Below are positions 6,240-8,720 of a stretch of 8,720 bases of DNA, one piece after another. Position numbers and translations under genes: made by a program. Under the pieces are notes generated by a model. It worked only from the letters and a program-made list of their open reading frames with translations. It did not search any database and had not been told where the DNA came from. The first letter of the stretch is position 1. Each line of letters starts with the position of its first letter. The DNA lies in assembly GCA_023423855.1 (NCBI GenBank), contig JAFAEU010000145.1, forward strand, positions 1 to 8,720, written 5' to 3'. The DNA comes from Pseudomonadota bacterium (GTDB taxonomy: Bacteria; Pseudomonadota; Gammaproteobacteria; Xanthomonadales; Xanthomonadaceae).

Positions 6240-6316
6240 CCCCACCCCGGCGGCGATCGAACTTGGTCCCATTGACGCTGCGCACGGTCGGCGCGACCCT
6301 TGGCGCACCCCGGGCC

Positions 6317-6322
6317 AGGAGA
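6317..6322 (+). promoter_or_regulatory. Ribosome binding site of cstA
   Basis: AGGAGA lies 5 nt before the ATG at 6328. It is a strong match that fixes the start, although the frame is open for another 200 bp upstream. Confidence 0.8.
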
Positions 6323-6327
6323 TCCCC

Positions 6328-8406
6328 ATGAAAGGCATCCTCAACCACGTGATCTGGGGCATCGTCGCCCTGATCGGCGCCTGCTGCCTGGGCGTGCTCG
6401 CGCTGCGCCACGGCGAACAGATCAACGCGCTGTGGATCGTGGTCGCGGCGATCTCGATCTACCTCGTCGCCTACCGCTACTACAGCCTGTTCATCGCGAA
6501 GAACGTCATGGGGCTCGACCCCACCCGGGCGACGCCGGCGCACGTCCACAACGACGGCCTCGACTACGTTCCCACCAACAAGCAGGTCCTGTTCGGCCAT
6601 CATTTCGCCGCGATCGCCGGCGCCGGCCCGCTGGTGGGCCCGGTGCTGGCCGCGCAGATGGGCTACCTGCCCGGCACGCTGTGGCTGATCGCCGGCGTGG
6701 TGCTGGCCGGCGCGGTGCAGGACTTCATGGTGCTGGTCATCTCCAGCCGCCGCGACGGCCGCTCGCTCGGCGACCTGGTGCGCGAGGAAATGGGCCAGGT
6801 GCCCGGCACCATCGCCCTGTTCGGCGCCTTCCTGATCATGGTCATCATCCTCGCGGTGCTGGCGATGATCGTGGTCAAGGCGCTGGCCGAGAGCCCGTGG
6901 GGCACGTTCACCGTGTTCGCGACGATCCCGATCGCGATCTTCATGGGCATCTACATGCGCTACATCCGCCCCGGGAAGATCGGCGAGATCTCGCTGATCG
7001 GCATCGTCCTGCTGCTGCTGGCGATCTGGCTCGGCGGCAAGGTCGGCGCGCACCCCACCTGGGGCCCCGCCTTCACCTTCACCGGCACCCAGCTCACCTG
7101 GATGCTGATCGGCTACGGCTTCGTCGCCGCGGTGCTGCCGGTGTGGCTGCTGCTGGCGCCGCGCGACTACCTCTCCACCTTCCTCAAGATCGGCACCATC
7201 GTCGCGCTCGCGATCGGCATCTTCATCGTGATGCCGGAGCTGAAGATGCCGGCGCTGACCCAGTTCACCGACGGCACCGGGCCGGTGTGGAAGGGCAGCA
7301 TGTTCCCCTTCCTGTTCATCACCATCGCCTGCGGCGCGGTCTCGGGCTTCCACGCGCTGATCTCGTCCGGCACCACGCCCAAGCTGCTGGCCAACGAGAC
7401 CCACGCCCGCTACATCGGCTACGGCGGCATGCTGATGGAGTCGTTCGTGGCGATCATGGCGATGGTGGCCGCGGCGGTGATCGAGCCGGGCATCTACTTC
7501 GCGATGAACAGCCCCGCCGCGATCATCGGCACCGACGCCGAGACGGTGGCGCGCACGGTCTCGGAGTGGGGCTTCGTCGTCACGCCCGACGTGCTCACCG
7601 CGACCGCGGCCGAGATCGGCGAGCACAGCATCCTCTCGCGCGCTGGCGGCGCACCGACCCTGGCCGTGGGCATCGCCCAGATCCTGCACGCGGCGCTGCC
7701 GGTGGGCGACGGCGCGATGGCCTTCTGGTACCACTTCGCGATCCTGTTCGAGGCGCTGTTCATCCTGACCGCGGTCGACGCCGGCACCCGCGCCGGGCGC
7801 TTCATGCTGCAGGACCTGCTGGGCAACTTCGTGCCGGCGCTGCGCAGGACCGAGGCCTGGGGCCCGAACCTGATCGCCACCGGCGGCTGCGTCGCGCTGT
7901 GGGGCTACTTCCTCTACCAGGGCGTGACCGACCCGCTGGGCGGCATCAACATGCTGTGGCCGCTGTTCGGCATCGCCAACCAGATGCTGGCGGGCATCGC
8001 GCTGATGCTGTGCACCGTGGTCCTGTTCAAGATGAAGAAGGACCGCTACGCCTGGGTCTCGATCGTGCCGACGGCGTGGCTGCTGGTGTGCACGGTCAGC
8101 GCCGGCCTGATCAAGATCTTCGACTCGAACCCGGCCGTGGGCTTCCTCGCCCAGGCCAACCGCTACCGCGCGGCGATCCAGGCCGGCGAGCTGATCGCGC
8201 CGTCGAAGGACGTGGGCGGGATGCAGCAGATCATGTTCAACAACTACGTCAACGCCGGGCTGACCGCGCTGTTCCTGTTCGTCGTGCTCGCGGTGCTGTT
8301 CTATTCGGTCAAGGCCATCCTCAAGGCGCGCCGCAGCGCCGAACGCACCGATCGCGAGACGGCCTACGTGGCGCTCACCGAAGAGCAGCAGAAGGTCTGG
8401 CTGTGA
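6328..8406 (+). CDS. cstA: CstA carbon starvation protein (pyruvate/peptide transporter)
   Basis: This is a 692-residue polytopic inner-membrane protein, close to the 701 residues of E. coli CstA. The family imports pyruvate (CstA and BtsT in E. coli) and has been tied to peptide use under carbon starvation. Clear family motifs are GHHFAAIAGAGPLVGP (residues 90-105), QDFMVLVISSRRDGRSLGDL, GAVSGFHALISSGTTPK (336-352), LLANETHARYIGYGGM and MLWPLFGIANQMLA near the C-terminal part. Many hydrophobic segments span the whole length, which fits the 16-18 TM helices of the family. The start follows a strong AGGAGA. The stop overlaps the GTG of ybdD, so the two are translated together. Regulation of cstA in enterobacteria involves CRP and sensors of pyruvate, but no such site is certain here. 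The leader contains two direct repeats that may matter. Confidence 0.97.
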   Translation: MKGILNHVIWGIVALIGACCLGVLALRHGEQINALWIVVAAISIYLVAYRYYSLFIAKNVMGLDPTRATPAHVHNDGLDYVPTNKQVLFGHHFAAIAGAGPLVGPVLAAQMGYLPGTLWLIAGVVLAGAVQDFMVLVISSRRDGRSLGDLVREEMGQVPGTIALFGAFLIMVIILAVLAMIVVKALAESPWGTFTVFATIPIAIFMGIYMRYIRPGKIGEISLIGIVLLLLAIWLGGKVGAHPTWGPAFTFTGTQLTWMLIGYGFVAAVLPVWLLLAPRDYLSTFLKIGTIVALAIGIFIVMPELKMPALTQFTDGTGPVWKGSMFPFLFITIACGAVSGFHALISSGTTPKLLANETHARYIGYGGMLMESFVAIMAMVAAAVIEPGIYFAMNSPAAIIGTDAETVARTVSEWGFVVTPDVLTATAAEIGEHSILSRAGGAPTLAVGIAQILHAALPVGDGAMAFWYHFAILFEALFILTAVDAGTRAGRFMLQDLLGNFVPALRRTEAWGPNLIATGGCVALWGYFLYQGVTDPLGGINMLWPLFGIANQMLAGIALMLCTVVLFKMKKDRYAWVSIVPTAWLLVCTVSAGLIKIFDSNPAVGFLAQANRYRAAIQAGELIAPSKDVGGMQQIMFNNYVNAGLTALFLFVVLAVLFYSVKAILKARRSAERTDRETAYVALTEEQQKVWL
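8390..8395 (+). promoter_or_regulatory. Ribosome binding site of ybdD inside cstA
   Basis: AGAAGG lies within the last codons of cstA, 7 nt before the GTG at 8403. It supports this non-ATG start, which has no in-frame ATG alternative before the conserved region. Confidence 0.65.
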
Positions 8407-8600
8407 GCGGGACCGCGCTCGTCCCGCTCGACCACTTCGCCACGCACAAGCGCGTGTGGCGAAGACTGGTGCAGACCGCGCGCCTGTGCTGCGGCATCCC
8501 GGACTACGACAACTACGTCCGCCACATGCTGGAGAAGCATCCCGAGCGCGAGCCGATGGACTACAAGACGTTCTTCCGCGAGGGGCAGGAGGCCCGCTAG
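8403..8600 (+). CDS. ybdD: YbdD/YjiX family small protein (DUF466)
   Basis: This is a 65-residue protein starting with GTG and overlapping the cstA stop by four bases (GTGA). It contains the family core CCGIPDYDNYVRHMLEKHPE (residues 29-48) and ends in PMDYKTFFREGQEAR, nearly as in E. coli YbdD (GMPDYDNYVEHM...FFRERQDAR). YbdD and YjiX are encoded beside cstA and btsT in many proteobacteria and are thought to be needed for, or to assist, the activity of the partner transporter; the mechanism is not known to me. It is mostly hydrophilic with no membrane segment, so it is likely a cytoplasmic accessory factor. It is the last gene before the terminator. Confidence 0.93.
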   Translation: MSGTALVPLDHFATHKRVWRRLVQTARLCCGIPDYDNYVRHMLEKHPEREPMDYKTFFREGQEAR

Positions 8601-8659
8601 GGCGGGCGCGGGGGCTTCCGCTGCTGCTGAGGGGGCTGGAGCCACGTCAGGAAACAGAC

Positions 8660-8690
8660 AGCCGCGGCAGCAATGCCGCGGCTTTTTTTT
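8660..8690 (+). terminator. Intrinsic terminator of cstA-ybdD
   Basis: AGCCGCGGCA (8660-8669) pairs perfectly with TGCCGCGGCT (8674-8683) around a GCAA tetraloop, followed by eight T's (8683-8690). It lies 60 bp after the ybdD stop. There is no T-tract on the other strand, so it acts in the + direction. The sequence between ybdD and the stem (8601-8659) and after the T-tract (8691-8720) shows nothing else. Confidence 0.93.
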
Positions 8691-8720
8691 AGTCTTTTCG
8701 CCAATCGAGAAGGCACACAG

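Noticed and set aside
6272..6300. TTGACG (6272-6277) with GACCCT (6295-6300) at 17-bp spacing as the cstA promoter
   Set aside because: The -35 and the spacing are good, but the -10 matches consensus at only two positions, so it is not listed as a feature.
1..8720. A defence island, prophage, CRISPR or biosynthetic cluster
   Set aside because: No nuclease/helicase, phage, Cas, toxin-antitoxin or synthase genes are present. All genes fall into known housekeeping or transport families, apart from the less well characterised DUF4105 protein.

Overview
The window is about 8.7 kb of ordinary high-GC chromosome. The protein sequences (for example the CorC N-terminus that begins MSEDDSSSAS, and the YbeY and CstA sequences) look like Xanthomonadaceae/Lysobacteraceae, of the Lysobacter, Luteimonas, Stenotrophomonas or Xanthomonas kind. 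The short GC-rich palindromic intergenic repeats fit that too. This placement comes from memory of the families, not from a search. All seven genes lie on the + strand, and I found no convincing gene on the - strand, no RNA gene, no CRISPR array, no prophage and no transposase.

Layout: (1) positions 1-1448 hold the end of ybeY (endoribonuclease, rRNA maturation) and corC (CBS-domain protein), part of the conserved ybeZ-ybeY-ybeX(corC)-lnt type cluster. (2) Positions 1426-2673 hold a DUF4105 / Lnb-N domain protein with a signal peptide and five predicted C-terminal membrane segments. It sits exactly where E. coli has lnt, and both of its coding ends run into intergenic repeat DNA. (3) Positions 2654-2851 hold a perfect 29-bp inverted repeat and then a 14-bp LacI-family-like palindrome upstream of (4) a secreted GH97 alpha-glucosidase-like enzyme, 2852-4894. 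(5) A 14-bp-stem repeat lies in the next gap, followed by a CorA-type magnesium channel, 5090-6100. (6) A repeat-rich leader (6101-6327) precedes cstA (pyruvate/peptide transporter), which overlaps ybdD by four bases. The pair ends at a strong intrinsic terminator (8660-8690).

The genes do not form one pathway. There are three functional blocks: an RNA/ribosome and magnesium block extended by a possible lipoprotein-modifying protein, a lone glycoside hydrolase with its own candidate operator, and a carbon-starvation transporter operon. The most interesting point is the DUF4105/Lnb-like gene in the lnt position, followed by the repeats at its two ends and the operator-like palindrome before the GH97 gene. 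No gap longer than about 230 bp lacks a gene.
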